A stretch of DNA of 64,000 bases from Streptomyces sp. NBC_01275 (GCF_026340655.1 NZ_JAPEOZ010000001.1:9982001-10046000), one strand, 5' to 3'. Counted from the first letter of the stretch, positions 41,690-51,137 are shown. Numbers and translations are program-made. The notes: generated from the sequence alone by a model not told the origin.

Positions 41690-42322
41690 TCATGCGTCGG
41701 CCGGAGCGGGCTCCTCCTCGGTCTGCGCCGGGGCGGTCGACTTCGGTGCGTCGGCAAGGGTGTAGAAGACCGAGGTGCCTTGCTTGCTGCGCTGGGCCTG
41801 GGCCTTGGCGACGAGGCCTTCGAGGGTGGTGCGCACCACGGTGGTCTTGACGGTGCGTTCGGGGTGGGCCTGGCCGAGGGTGGTGGCGATCTCCGCCGCC
41901 GAACGGGGTTCGTTCTGATCGGCGAGGTGACGACGGACCAGGTCGACCAGCGTCGGCTGGGCCGTGCTCGCGGCTTCGGCCTTGGCCGCGCGCTTGTCGT
42001 CGGCCGGCTTCGTGTCCGGGCGGGTGGGCTGGGCGGCGGTCTTCTGGGGCTGTGCCGGCTTACGGGTACGGGACTTGGCGGGGGTCTTCTTGCGCGGGGC
42101 GGGCAGCGGGACGCTGTCGGACGACGGTCGGGCCGTCGTGTCGATGGCCTGCTGGATGCTCACCAGCACGGCGTGGTCCCGCTCAAGGGCCGCCAACTGC
42201 CCCTGCAGGTCGGCGATTTCGGCACCGACCCGTCCCTGTTCCTTGGCGTTGCGTTCCAGATCGGCGGTCACCTGAGCGGTGTACTGGGAGGTGATCTCGG
42301 TGGCGGAAGCGTTCTCGGACAT
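41690..42322 (-). CDS. Coiled-coil and winged-helix protein of unknown role
   Basis: A 210-residue protein. Residues about 8-60 are heptad-like and charged (TSQYTAQVTADLERNAKEQGRVGAEIADLQGQLAALERDHAVL), a predicted coiled coil. A basic Pro/Lys/Arg/Thr linker (about 65-120) follows, then a small winged-helix-like domain (TLVDLVRRHLADQNEPRSAAEIATTLGQAHPERTVKTTVVRTTLEGLVAKA) and an acidic tail. It could bind DNA through the linker and wing. Streptomyces carry such proteins without a defined function. GGAAAGG lies upstream of the ATG. Confidence 0.8.
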   Translation of the reverse strand: MSENASATEITSQYTAQVTADLERNAKEQGRVGAEIADLQGQLAALERDHAVLVSIQQAIDTTARPSSDSVPLPAPRKKTPAKSRTRKPAQPQKTAAQPTRPDTKPADDKRAAKAEAASTAQPTLVDLVRRHLADQNEPRSAAEIATTLGQAHPERTVKTTVVRTTLEGLVAKAQAQRSKQGTSVFYTLADAPKSTAPAQTEEEPAPADA

Positions 42323-42560
42323 GAAGCGCACGACCTTTCCTCGGTGTGAGGCAGCAGATGACGGGCCTGCCACGCGCGCCGCCCCGACGGGCTGACGCCT
42401 GTCGGGCACGCAGATAGGTCCATGTGCAGAGCACAGTGGAAGAGATAGTACGGACAAGTGGAGCAGATGGTTCTCCACGGGCATGAGGCTGAGGGGGCGG
42501 GCCGAGGCCGAGGCCGAGGTTCCAGAAGGCCGGCTGTGTCCGATGTCCGCGTGGACGGCC

Positions 42561-43120
42561 TCACTCCAGACGCCACCCCCACCTCCGTACCTGTCGAGCC
42601 TGTTCCGTACCGGTGGCGCTGGACGACGACGGCATCGGCGCCCTGGGCTCGGCGGCCCGCTGGGCCGCGACCGCGTCGAGGGTCGCGAGCTGTGTGGCCA
42701 CGGGTTCGGTGCCGTCCCAGCCCAGGCGGTAGGCGGCGCCGATGCCGATCGGGCTGACGGCGCCGACGGCCTTGATGCGGCGGTCGGTCATCGTGGCGTT
42801 GACGGCGTAACCGGCGCGGGCGCAGATGCCCAGCGCCCCGATGCGGTCGGCGTCGACGTAGCCGAGCGTGGACAGGTGGTCCACGGCCGAGCGTACGTCC
42901 TCGACGCGGGAGGCGGGGTCTGCGAGGTGGCGGGGCGCGCCGCCGCTCTCGACCTGGTGGAACGCGTCGAAGGCGAGGGTGACGAGCCCTCGCGGGCGAG
43001 CCTTTCGGCGTAGAGACCGGCCGTCTGCTCCTTGACGCCGCCGCCGGGGTGAACGGCGACGATCGCCGGGTACGACCGGTCCTCCGAGAAGTCGGCCGGG
43101 AGGCAGAGGTTCCCGGCCAT
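42561..43120 (-). pseudogene. Frameshifted alpha/beta hydrolase (YcjY/dienelactone-hydrolase-like)
   Basis: The leftward start (MAGNLCLPADFSEDRSYPAI, then VAVHPGGGVKEQTAGLYAERLAREG) is a clear hydrolase N-terminus with its oxyanion loop. The frame then breaks near 42985. The next frame continues VDHLSTLGYVDADRIGALGICARAGYAVNATMTDRRIKAV with GICARAG in place of the usual G-x-C/S-x-G elbow. The protein ends early, without the normal C-terminal His/Asp part. One frameshift and a truncation make it inactive. Confidence 0.8.
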
Positions 43121-43129
43121 CGTGGTGCC

Positions 43130-43477
43130 CTACAGGTGGAGCAGTCGTTGGGTGATCTCCCGGTACTCCCTCAGCGCGATCCGGAGTTCGGCCGACTGTG
43201 TGGCAGGGTCCTGGTCCTGCCAGCCCGCGCGCAGGGCTCGCCGCCGTTCCGCGAGGGCGTTCACCAACTGGGCGGAGGCTTCCTCGAGGGCGGCGTCGGC
43301 CTCTTCGAGCGCCTCGCGCGGGGTGTCGGCGAAGGTGTTGAGGGCGCGGCCGAGGCGCCGGACGATCTTGTCCCGTTCGTCCGACGGGAGGAGTGGCTCC
43401 GGGCGGGCCGTGCCGCGTTCGGCAAAACCCCGGGATCGGTCCGCGGGCTGCTGGGCGCGTGTCTGGTCGTACATCAT
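43130..43477 (-). CDS. Small helical protein of unknown function
   Basis: A 115-residue charged protein, rich in Ala, Glu and Arg, with probable long helices (RDKIVRRLGRALNTFADTPREALEEADAALEEASAQLVNALAERRRALRAG). No signal peptide or membrane span. Two adjacent Met codons begin it. It lies between the damaged hydrolase and the divergent desaturase. I do not recognise a family. Confidence 0.6.
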   Translation of the reverse strand: MMYDQTRAQQPADRSRGFAERGTARPEPLLPSDERDKIVRRLGRALNTFADTPREALEEADAALEEASAQLVNALAERRRALRAGWQDQDPATQSAELRIALREYREITQRLLHL

Positions 43478-43741
43478 CAGGTGCCGCTTCCGTTGCGTCT
43501 GAAGGCGTCCTTGGTCTTCTCGACGCTGCCAGTCAATGTCCGGCGAGGATCCCTGTCAACGCGGTGGTCACGCGATCGGGGTCGCCTCGTCACGGAGCCT
43601 GCGGGAGTACGGTGGAGGAAGCGAGGGCACTTCGTACGTCGGTGTCCGGACCGGCCTCGTCCTCGCGATCTCGCGATTCCGCTCACAGGGGCAGCCCCTG
43701 ACCCCGGCCGCGCCATCCGCACCGAGGCCGAGGAGCCCCGT

Positions 43742-44743
43742 ATGTCACACACGTCCAGCACCCCCACGACGGCGCCCCCGCCGGACGCCGCCCCGCCGAC
43801 CCAGGGCTACGACGGGACCTCGCCCTTCCCGCTGGACGGAACCGCGCCCGAGCGCGGCGGCGGGGAACGGCTGTACGTGACGGTGACGGCGGTGATCGTC
43901 GTCCTGCCGTTCCTCGCGCTCGGCCTGGCCGGCTGGCTGCTGTGGGGCCGTCTCATCCACCCCGTGGACGTCCTGCTCGCGGTCGTCCTCTACACGATCA
44001 CGGGCCTCGGCGTCACCGTCGGCTTCCACCGCGGTCTCACCCACGGGAGCTTCCGGGCCGTCCGCCCCGTGCACATCGCGCTCGCGGTGGCCGGGTCGAT
44101 GAGTTTCCAGGGCGACGTCATCGGCTGGGTCGCCACGCACCGCCGCCACCACGCCTTCACCGACCGGCCAGGCGACCCGCACTCCCCGTACCGCTACGGC
44201 ACGCATCTGCGCGGCCAGTTGCGCGGTCTGCTGCACGCGCACGTCGGCTGGCTGTTCCGCAACGACCGGACGCCGGCTGAGCGTTACGCCCCCGACCTGC
44301 TCGCCGACCGCGACATCCGGGCCGTCAACCGCGCGTTCCCGGTCCTGTGCGTGCTCACGCTCGCGCTGCCGTTCGGGCTGGGCTGGGCGATCGGCGGCAC
44401 CTGGCTGTACGGCGTAACGGCCCTGTTGTGGGCGGGACTTGTGCGCATCGCACTGCTTCACCATGTCACCTGGAGCGTCAACTCGCTGTGCCACCTGATC
44501 GGCGAGCGCCCGTTCCGCACCCGGCGCCACGACCGCGCCACCAACCTGTGGCCGCTGGCCCTGCTCTCCTTCGGCGAGAGCTGGCACAACCTCCACCACG
44601 CCGACCCCACCAGCGCCCGGCACGGCGTCGACCGCGGCCAGATCGACCCGTCGGCCGCCGTCATCCGCCTCCTCGAACGCCTCGGCTGGGTGTACGACGT
44701 GCACTGGCCGACTCCGGCCCGAGTCGCCGCCCGCCGCGCTTGA
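43742..44743 (+). CDS. Acyl-CoA delta-9 fatty acid desaturase
   Basis: A 333-residue integral-membrane diiron desaturase. The three histidine boxes are present: HRGLTH (about residue 94), HRRHH (about 133) and HNLHH (about 281), with hydrophobic segments between them (VIVVLPFLALGLAGWLLWG and others). It introduces a cis double bond into saturated acyl chains using electrons from a ferredoxin or cytochrome system. The first about 45 residues are a Pro/Thr-rich cytoplasmic leader. It stands alone. Confidence 0.95.
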   Translation: MSHTSSTPTTAPPPDAAPPTQGYDGTSPFPLDGTAPERGGGERLYVTVTAVIVVLPFLALGLAGWLLWGRLIHPVDVLLAVVLYTITGLGVTVGFHRGLTHGSFRAVRPVHIALAVAGSMSFQGDVIGWVATHRRHHAFTDRPGDPHSPYRYGTHLRGQLRGLLHAHVGWLFRNDRTPAERYAPDLLADRDIRAVNRAFPVLCVLTLALPFGLGWAIGGTWLYGVTALLWAGLVRIALLHHVTWSVNSLCHLIGERPFRTRRHDRATNLWPLALLSFGESWHNLHHADPTSARHGVDRGQIDPSAAVIRLLERLGWVYDVHWPTPARVAARRA

Positions 44744-44828
44744 CGCCGACGGTGGCATGCCGAGGCTGTCCGGCAGCGAGCGTGGGGGAGGTGAGGACAG
44801 TCCTCGCAGAAGAGACCATCATGGGGGG

Positions 44829-45365
44829 ATGTCTGAGAACCACTCCCCTGCGGCACCGACCGTGATTCGGCTCCCTCGGTACACGAAGACGGAGCAGGCC
44901 GAGATCCTCGGCGACGGAGACGATCCCTTCGGCGTCGCCGCGGCCGGGTTGACCTGGCTGCCCAAAGAAGAGCACTTCGGGATCAGGCACGGCGGCCGAC
45001 TGGTGGCGCACACCGGCCTGCTGCGGCTGCCGGTAGCGATCGGCGACGCCGAGACGGAGGTGGTGGGCGTCGGAGGAGTGGCCGTCGCACCCGACCTGCA
45101 AGGCCAGGGGCTGGCTCGCCTCGTGGTCACGGCGGCACTCGACCACGCTCGCACGATGGGTCCTCAGCACGCGCTCCTGTTCTGCCGACCTCCCCTGGCG
45201 CCGCTGTACCAGCGCCTCGGCTGGCGTCCGCTCGACGAGGACGTACTCGTCGAACAACCCGGGAACCGCCTGGTGATCATGCCGCTGCGGACCATGGTGA
45301 CTCCTCTGCACGACAACGCGTCCTGGCCTTCGGGGCCGGTGCGCCTGCTCTCCCTTCCGATGTGA
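44829..45365 (+). CDS. GNAT family acetyltransferase
   Basis: A 178-residue acetyl-CoA-dependent N-acetyltransferase. The acetyl-CoA motif is VVGVGGVAVAPDLQGQGLARLVVTAALDHAR (about residues 77-107), then ALLFCRPPLAPLYQRLGW in motif B. It starts at the ATG at 44829 behind a G-rich site. The substrate is unknown. A second GNAT gene of a different subtype follows 48 bases later. Confidence 0.88.
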   Translation: MSENHSPAAPTVIRLPRYTKTEQAEILGDGDDPFGVAAAGLTWLPKEEHFGIRHGGRLVAHTGLLRLPVAIGDAETEVVGVGGVAVAPDLQGQGLARLVVTAALDHARTMGPQHALLFCRPPLAPLYQRLGWRPLDEDVLVEQPGNRLVIMPLRTMVTPLHDNASWPSGPVRLLSLPM

Positions 45366-45413
45366 CGGAGACCGTCGGCGTCGGGTGGGAGGGCCGCCGC
45401 ATATGATCGATCG

Positions 45414-46070
45414 GTGGATACCCATGTCGTCCTCGAGGTTGTCGCGACGCCGTCCTTTCCTGCTCTCGTGCTCCGCCCCTGGTGCATGCAGGACGCGGCC
45501 GCATTGGTCGAGGTGTTCCGGGATCCAGGACTGCGCCGCTGGACGAGCCATGTCGTGGACGACGACGCCGACGCGGCACGGTGGGTCCAGGCCCAGCAGC
45601 GACACTGGGCAGCGGGGGACCGGTTCGGCTTTGCCGTCCTCGAGGCACAACCCGGCCCGGCTCGCGAGCAGTTGGTGGGCAACGTGGTGCTCAAGGAAGT
45701 CGCCCCAGGCAGACCGGCGGCCGAGGTGGGCTACTGGACCGCGGCGCACGCACGCGGGAGGGGAGTGGCCCCCCGGGCTCTGGAGGCGCTCACCGGCTGG
45801 GCCTTCGACACCTTCGCAGCCGACGGGCTGGAGCGACTCGAACTCCTGCACCAGGTGGACAACCTGGCGTCGTGCAGGGTCGCGCAGAAGAGCCGATACG
45901 ACTTCGACAGCGTGCTGCCCGCGGCGCCGCCCTCCTTCCCCCATGACGGCCACCTGCACCTACGCGGCGCCCGAACAGGGCCGCACCCCGATGGGTACGG
46001 CCCTGACGATGACGGGAATGCGACCGTGCTACGTCCTGCGGGTCACCGGTGGTGCGGTGATGTCAGGTAG
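45414..46070 (+). CDS. RimJ/RimL-type GNAT acetyltransferase
   Basis: A 218-residue acetyltransferase of the RimJ/RimL subtype: LVLRPWCMQDAAALVEVFRDP, VGYWTAAHARGRGVAPRALEALTGWAF (acetyl-CoA motif) and LELLHQVDNLASCRVAQKSRYDFDSVLPAAPPSFPHDGHLHLRGA near the usual family end. About 30 residues follow beyond that end and overlap the tail of the convergent DUF3500 gene by 28 bases, suggesting a lost stop codon. It begins at GTG 45414. Confidence 0.85.
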   Translation: MDTHVVLEVVATPSFPALVLRPWCMQDAAALVEVFRDPGLRRWTSHVVDDDADAARWVQAQQRHWAAGDRFGFAVLEAQPGPAREQLVGNVVLKEVAPGRPAAEVGYWTAAHARGRGVAPRALEALTGWAFDTFAADGLERLELLHQVDNLASCRVAQKSRYDFDSVLPAAPPSFPHDGHLHLRGARTGPHPDGYGPDDDGNATVLRPAGHRWCGDVR

Positions 46071-47389
46071 TGCTGCCTGAGGAGCTCCTTTCCGTAGTCG
46101 TTGCCGTTGGGGGTGCGGACGATGGAGTGGACGTGCTTCTGGGTGGCGCCGCTGCCCTGGGTCGCGCCGTAGGCCCCGGCGAGCGGTCCGGGGGCCTGGC
46201 AGTCGACCTCGATCCATACGACGGGGCTGTGGACACGGACGTAGAAGGCGTCGTCGTCGCCGGTGCCGCCGGCCCAGGTGACGTAGGTGTCGTCGAGGTG
46301 CTTGCGGACCTCGGCCAGCCGGACCTTCGCCACATCGGCCTTGGCGCGGCCGACGAAGGCCTTGACTATGCCGAGGAGCTTGCTCTTCTGCGCGGCCGTC
46401 AGTACGTCGCCGCGGATGCCGGTGTACGCCTGGACGGCGTTGTCGGAGAACGCGCCCGCCTTCATCGACTCGTTCGACTTGGTCGAGGACTCGATCGCGA
46501 CCGCCTGCTGCGCCTCGGTCAGGGAGTTGATGAACGCCAGGCCGGCCACCACCTCCTCGTGGCAGACCGTCACCGTCTCGCCGTCGATCTCCATCGAGGT
46601 CGGTTCCGAACCCCAGAAGCAGGGGCTCATGACGACCTGGTCGCCGAGCACGAAGTAGTTGATCACCAGGTGGTGGCCGTCGAACTGGAAGCCCCAGGGC
46701 TCGGTCTTCGACGGGGTGCCCATCACGGTCCAGTAGTAGGCGTCCTCGTTGAAGGAGGTGGTGTTGCCGATGGCCTCGCCGGCCGCCTGGTTGATGCGGC
46801 GGATCTTCTCGGTGGTCTCCAGGCCGTCGGCGCTCAGGGCCGCCTTCAACAGGGCGGTGCCCAGGGCTTTCTGATCGTCGCTCAGGTCGGCGAGGGAGAC
46901 GCCCTGGCGGTCGTAGGAGTCGATGTTGCTCCACAGCCGCCACTCGGTGGAGTGGACCGTGAACTGGGTCGAGGTCTTCTGGGTGTCGGTGAGGCCGTCC
47001 AGGAAGGCGTTCGCGGCGGAGATCACGGGGGCGGTGGCCACGCCTGTGGAGTGGATCGTGAACAGGTCGTCGATCCGTCGGCCGTCGGTGGTGAGGCCGA
47101 AGAAGTCCTCGGTGATCGACTGGTTGCCGGGGCCGCCCGCGCCCCCGCCCGGCCCGCCGCTGGGAGCACCGCTCGGCGCGGCGGAGGCGGAGGCGGAGGC
47201 GTCGGCGGTGGGGGTGGCGTCGTCGGCCGTGGCGACCCACGCCCCGGCGCCGCCCATGGTCGCGACGGCCGTGGCGCCGCTGGCGAAGAAGACCTTGCGC
47301 ATGAAGTTGCGGCGGCTCGCCTGGGCACGGCTGCCGGCCTCGGACTGCGGCTCCCGGGCCGTCGGCTCACCGGTGTCGAGCTCGGTCAT
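46043..47389 (-). CDS. DUF3500 family exported protein
   Basis: A 448-residue protein with a twin-arginine signal (ASRRNFMRKVFFASGATAVATMGGAGAWVA, about residues 24-53), a Ser/Ala/Pro/Gly-rich linker and then the DUF3500 domain (FFGLTTDGRRIDDLFTIHSTGVATAPV, EPWGFQFDGHHLVINYFVLGDQVVMSPCFWG, DDAFYVRVHSPVVWIEVDCQ). Family members are exported and have no established reaction. The conserved DGHHL and HSPVVWIE segments suggest a metal or ligand site. Its promoter must lie in 47390-47594. Confidence 0.88.
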   Translation of the reverse strand: MTELDTGEPTAREPQSEAGSRAQASRRNFMRKVFFASGATAVATMGGAGAWVATADDATPTADASASASAAPSGAPSGGPGGGAGGPGNQSITEDFFGLTTDGRRIDDLFTIHSTGVATAPVISAANAFLDGLTDTQKTSTQFTVHSTEWRLWSNIDSYDRQGVSLADLSDDQKALGTALLKAALSADGLETTEKIRRINQAAGEAIGNTTSFNEDAYYWTVMGTPSKTEPWGFQFDGHHLVINYFVLGDQVVMSPCFWGSEPTSMEIDGETVTVCHEEVVAGLAFINSLTEAQQAVAIESSTKSNESMKAGAFSDNAVQAYTGIRGDVLTAAQKSKLLGIVKAFVGRAKADVAKVRLAEVRKHLDDTYVTWAGGTGDDDAFYVRVHSPVVWIEVDCQAPGPLAGAYGATQGSGATQKHVHSIVRTPNGNDYGKELLRQHYLTSPHHR

Positions 47390-47594
47390 CGTCGCTGATT
47401 CCCTTCGTCATGGGCACATCCACACTGGACGGCCGCCCGGTGATCACTCTGGAGCAGCGAACTTAGCCAGGCCTTAAGGAGAGGCGGTACGCCCGTCGGA
47501 ATGCGGGCGCGAGCGACGGGCGGAGGCGGCCTGAGCTGCCTTTCTGTGAGAGTGCTTAGGACCTTGGGACTTGGGATCGGCAGCGGTGAGGTCG

Positions 47595-48374
47595 CTATCG
47601 GGAACGGCTCGCGACGAGGTGGGTGAGGCCGTCCAGGACGCGTTGCAGTCCGAAGTCGAAGGCGTGCTCGGGGTGGTGCACGCCCTGGTGAGCTGCGCCG
47701 GCGGCACTTCCGACCCGCGCTGCGAGGGGGAACCGGCCAGGATCGAAGACCCTGGCCAGAAGGGGCGCGTTGGCGGCCCACCACTGCTCGTCGGACAGGG
47801 CGCTGTCGCGGGCGGCGGCCTGGGCGTCGAGTTCGGCGCGGGCGACGGACTGGACGAAGCCGAGCAGGAAGGTGAGGGCCGCGTCCATTTCGACGTCGTC
47901 GAGCCCGAGGCCGTCGAACGCGGCCAGTTCGTGCTCGTACTTGGCCATGAGCCCGGGGCCGAGCGGCGGGCGGGTGGTGGGCAGGGTCGCCACCCAGGGG
48001 TGGCGCCGGTACAGGTCGCGGTTCTCGCGCGCGACGGCCTCCACCCTCGTAGGCCAGGGGGCGGCGGTGTGATCGGTGCGCGGCATCTGTAGATAGGCGG
48101 CGTCCAGCATGAGGCCGAGCAGCTCCGCCTTGCCCGGGACGTACGTGTAGAGCGTCATCGGCGTGACGCCCAGCCGCTGGGCGACGCTGCGCATGGTCAG
48201 GGCGTCCAGTCCACCGGAGTCGGCGAGCTCGACGGCGGCCCGGACGACGGCGTCGACCGTCAAGCCCTGCTTGGGCCCGCGCCGGGGGCCGCCTTGTCCG
48301 GGCTCGCGCCACAGCAGTTCCAGGGTGCGGGCCGGGTCATCCGCGCCGCTTCGTTCCTTGGCCATGCGCTCCAT
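47595..48374 (-). CDS. TetR family regulator
   Basis: A 259-residue repressor of the TetR_C type. The helix-turn-helix is GGLDALTMRSVAQRLGVTPMTLYTYVPGKAELLGLMLDAAY (about residues 55-95). Two starts are possible: the ATG at 48374 (four bases after GGAGG) or 48365. It diverges from a small VOC protein across a strong inverted repeat, so it probably represses both genes. TetR/VOC pairs often deal with antibiotic or electrophile stress. Confidence 0.9.
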   Translation of the reverse strand: MERMAKERSGADDPARTLELLWREPGQGGPRRGPKQGLTVDAVVRAAVELADSGGLDALTMRSVAQRLGVTPMTLYTYVPGKAELLGLMLDAAYLQMPRTDHTAAPWPTRVEAVARENRDLYRRHPWVATLPTTRPPLGPGLMAKYEHELAAFDGLGLDDVEMDAALTFLLGFVQSVARAELDAQAAARDSALSDEQWWAANAPLLARVFDPGRFPLAARVGSAAGAAHQGVHHPEHAFDFGLQRVLDGLTHLVASRSR

Positions 48375-48421
48375 CCTCCCTCCTGCTCCCGCCTGAGCGT
48401 TTCGGCCCCGCGCCTCTTCAT

Positions 48422-48456
48422 ACTCTGTACGACGTATATAGTACTGTGTACAGAGT
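48422..48456. promoter_or_regulatory. Operator between TetR and VOC genes
   Basis: ACTCTGTAC and GTACAGAGT are perfect 9-bp arms with a 17-base AT-rich centre that contains further GTAC steps. It overlaps both expected promoters. Confidence 0.75.
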
Positions 48457-48485
48457 TTGATCTCGAGCGAGCTCCAGGAGAAGCC

Positions 48486-48872
48486 ATGAAGATCACTTCC
48501 ACTGCCGTCTCCCTGACCGTCGACGACGTCCCCGCCTCCGCCGCATTCCTGACCAGGCACTTCGGCTTCAAGGAGGCCATGGCAGCCGAAGGCTTCGCCT
48601 CCCTGGTCCGTGAGGACTCCGTCAACGTGATCTTTCTGCAGCGTGGCATCGAGGTTCTGCCCGAGGGCGTCAGGGACCAGCACGCCGCAGGTGTGGTCAC
48701 CGCGTTCACCGTGACCGACCTGGAGGCCGAGTACGAGCGACTGCAGAGCGAAGGCGTCGCCGTCACCCTGCCGCTGCGCGAAGAGCCGTGGGGCGAGCGC
48801 CTCTTCCAGGTCACCGATCCGAACGGCGTCATCCTCCAGCTCGTCGCCTGGGCCGCACCCGGCGACCGGTGA
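48486..48872 (+). CDS. VOC (glyoxalase/bleomycin-resistance-like) protein
   Basis: A 128-residue single-unit VOC protein: KITSTAVSLTVDDVPASAAFLTRHFGF at the start and LREEPWGERLFQVTDPNGVILQLVAW at the end, with the family's final Glu/Gln position occupied by Gln. It may bind or modify a small toxic molecule. Its TetR neighbour and operator suggest induction by that compound. AGGAG lies upstream of the ATG. Confidence 0.9.
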   Translation: MKITSTAVSLTVDDVPASAAFLTRHFGFKEAMAAEGFASLVREDSVNVIFLQRGIEVLPEGVRDQHAAGVVTAFTVTDLEAEYERLQSEGVAVTLPLREEPWGERLFQVTDPNGVILQLVAWAAPGDR

Positions 48873-48879
48873 CGGCGGG

Positions 48880-50370
48880 TCAACCGCCGGTCGGGAGCCG
48901 CACCGAGAACTCGGTGCGTCCCGGCTCGCTCGCCACGTCGATGCGTCCTCCGTGTGCCTCCGTGATGGCCGCGGCGATGGCCAGCCCGAGGCCCGACCCG
49001 CCGTCCTTGCCAGGCGTGCGCGAGCGGGAGGCGTCGGCTCGGGTGAAGCGTTCGAAGACCGTGGGGAGGAGCTCGGACGGGATCCCCGGACCGTCGTCGC
49101 GCACCCGGATCACACACTCCGGGCCGGCCTCCGCGTCCGCGGCGCCGACCGTCTTCACCGTCTCCACGACGACGGTGATCTTCGTGCCCGCGGGCGTGTG
49201 CACCCGGGCGTTGGTCAGCAGGTTGGCCACCACCTGGTGGAGCCGGGACGGGTCGGCCACGACCTTCACCGGGCCGTCGAGGCGCAGTGCGAGCTGCCAG
49301 TCGTGTTCGCCGCCGGCGGCCTGCGCGTCCCACACCGCCTCGGCGACCAGCGTCGCGAGGTTCACCTCGATCCGCTGCAGCGGCCGTCCCTCGTCGATGC
49401 GGGCGAGCAGCAGCAGATCCTCGACGAGGTCGGTCATGCGGGCCGACTGGGCGGAGACGCGGTGCCAGGCCAGCTCCGGTTCGATGGTCCCGTTGCCGCC
49501 GTTCATGTATTCGGCGTATCCGGCGATCGAGGCGAGGGGAGTACGCAGTTCGTGGCCGGCGTCGGCGAGGAAACGACGCATGCGCTGCTCGGTGCGACGG
49601 CGTTCGGCGAGCGACGACTCGACGTGGTCGATCAGCAGGTTCAGCGCGACACCGACCTGGCCCGCCTCGGTCCCCGGGTCCGTGTCCCGTGCGTCGACGC
49701 GGGTGAGCGCGGCGACCTCACCGCGGTCCAGCGGCATCCGGGCCACCTCGGCCGCGGTGGCGGCGACCCGGACCAGAGGGCGCAGCCGACGTCGTATGAC
49801 CACGGCGGAGGTGCAGGCCGCGGCGGTCAGGCCGGCCGCGGCGAGCACTGTCTCGACGACGACCAGACGGTCCATCACCCGCTGGACGCCGGCCATGGGG
49901 AGTCCGGCGAGTACGGGGATGCCGTCGCCGTCGATCGCGGTCAGCCGGTAGGCGCCCAGACCGGGGATCGTGCGCGTGTGCAGGGAGCCGTTCGCGGAGA
50001 TCCCCTTCAGCGCGGCGAGCTGCGACGCGGTCAGGGTCTTCTGGTGACCGTCCGCCGTCACCACCTCGGCGGCGATGACCTCCCCGTCGGCGAAACGGGC
50101 CGCCAGCGTCCCGGTCGGCTGGCCCCGCTCGTTGAGGAAGCCCAGGTCCGTGGCGCCGCCCGTGCGGCGCTGCAGCCCGCCCTGGCTGCGCTCCGCGGCG
50201 TCGGCGACCCGCTGGTCCAGATCCCCCAGCAGATACACCCGCTGCACGAACACCGTGGTCAGCGCCATCGCCGTACACACCACGACCAGGGTCACGGAGA
50301 CGAAGAGCACCAGGCGGACCCGCAGCGAGCGCCACCCGAGACCGCCGGTCGCCGCGGCCGTCACGCCCAT
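48880..50370 (-). CDS. Sensor histidine kinase
   Basis: A 496-residue membrane kinase. Two membrane segments (about residues 18-40 and 163-190) flank an extracytoplasmic sensor part. A HAMP-like linker follows, then the phospho-acceptor box HELRTPLASIAGY (His about 272), N-box LLTNARVHTPAG (about 385), DDGPGIP (about 428) and GSGLGLAIA (about 458). It overlaps the upstream response regulator gene by ten bases. The signal is unknown. The type is related to TrcS/CutS-like kinases of Streptomyces. Confidence 0.95.
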   Translation of the reverse strand: MGVTAAATGGLGWRSLRVRLVLFVSVTLVVVCTAMALTTVFVQRVYLLGDLDQRVADAAERSQGGLQRRTGGATDLGFLNERGQPTGTLAARFADGEVIAAEVVTADGHQKTLTASQLAALKGISANGSLHTRTIPGLGAYRLTAIDGDGIPVLAGLPMAGVQRVMDRLVVVETVLAAAGLTAAACTSAVVIRRRLRPLVRVAATAAEVARMPLDRGEVAALTRVDARDTDPGTEAGQVGVALNLLIDHVESSLAERRRTEQRMRRFLADAGHELRTPLASIAGYAEYMNGGNGTIEPELAWHRVSAQSARMTDLVEDLLLLARIDEGRPLQRIEVNLATLVAEAVWDAQAAGGEHDWQLALRLDGPVKVVADPSRLHQVVANLLTNARVHTPAGTKITVVVETVKTVGAADAEAGPECVIRVRDDGPGIPSELLPTVFERFTRADASRSRTPGKDGGSGLGLAIAAAITEAHGGRIDVASEPGRTEFSVRLPTGG

Positions 50371-51086
50371 GTGTCCGCGGCCCTGATCGCGTACCCCACG
50401 CCCCGCACGGTGCGGATCATCGGCGACCGCCCTTTGTCGATCTTCGCGCGCAGGCCGTGGATGTAGACCTCGACGAGGTTTCCCTCGCCGTCGAAGGAGG
50501 CGTTCCACACGTGGTCGAGGATCTGCGCCTTGCTGAGCACCTGGTGCGGATGGCTCATCAGGAACTCCAGGAGGTCGAACTCCTTGGTGGTGAGCGCGAT
50601 CGCCGTGCCGCCGCGCTGCACCTCCCGGGTGCTCTCGGCCAGCACGAGGTCACCGAGGACGCGGACACAGCCTCGGTCGGACGGATCGGCGGGGCCCGCA
50701 CGGCGCACCAGGCCCCGCAGCCGCAGCATGACCTCCTCCAGCGAGAACGGCTTGGTGACGTAGTCGTCCGCGCCGGCCGACAGTCCGTCCAGCCGGTGCT
50801 CCAGAGCGTCCCGGGCGGTGAGCATCAGCACGGGCAGCCGGGTGTTCTCGCTCCGCAGCCGGCGCAGCACCTGCACCCCGTCCACGTCGGGCAGCATCCC
50901 GTCCAGGACGACGACGTCCGGGGCGCAGTCCCGCGCGATGCGCAGCGCGCTGCGCCCGTCCTGCGCCGCGAGGGACCGCCACCCCGCTTCGGTCACGGCC
51001 GCGGAGAGCAACTCGGTGAGCTCGGGCTCGTCGTCGACTATCAGCACGCGAACCGTGCCTTCACGGGTACCGGAGGCGCCAGACAT
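50361..51086 (-). CDS. OmpR/PhoB-type response regulator
   Basis: A 241-residue regulator. The receiver domain has VDDEPEL (acidic pocket), VVVLDGMLPDVDG (phospho-Asp about 58), LMLTARDA and DDYVTKPF (Lys). The C-terminal winged helix contains LTTKEFDLLEFLMSHPHQVLSKAQILDHVW and LVEVYIHGLRAKID. It is the first gene of the pair with the kinase and is probably phosphorylated by it. Targets are unknown; a Streptomyces pair of this type often controls its own promoter. Confidence 0.95.
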   Translation of the reverse strand: MSGASGTREGTVRVLIVDDEPELTELLSAAVTEAGWRSLAAQDGRSALRIARDCAPDVVVLDGMLPDVDGVQVLRRLRSENTRLPVLMLTARDALEHRLDGLSAGADDYVTKPFSLEEVMLRLRGLVRRAGPADPSDRGCVRVLGDLVLAESTREVQRGGTAIALTTKEFDLLEFLMSHPHQVLSKAQILDHVWNASFDGEGNLVEVYIHGLRAKIDKGRSPMIRTVRGVGYAIRAADTWA

Positions 51087-51137
51087 GAGTCGATCATCTC
51101 TCGGTCGGCCATGAGAATCCTGTGTGCGGCCCGGGTG

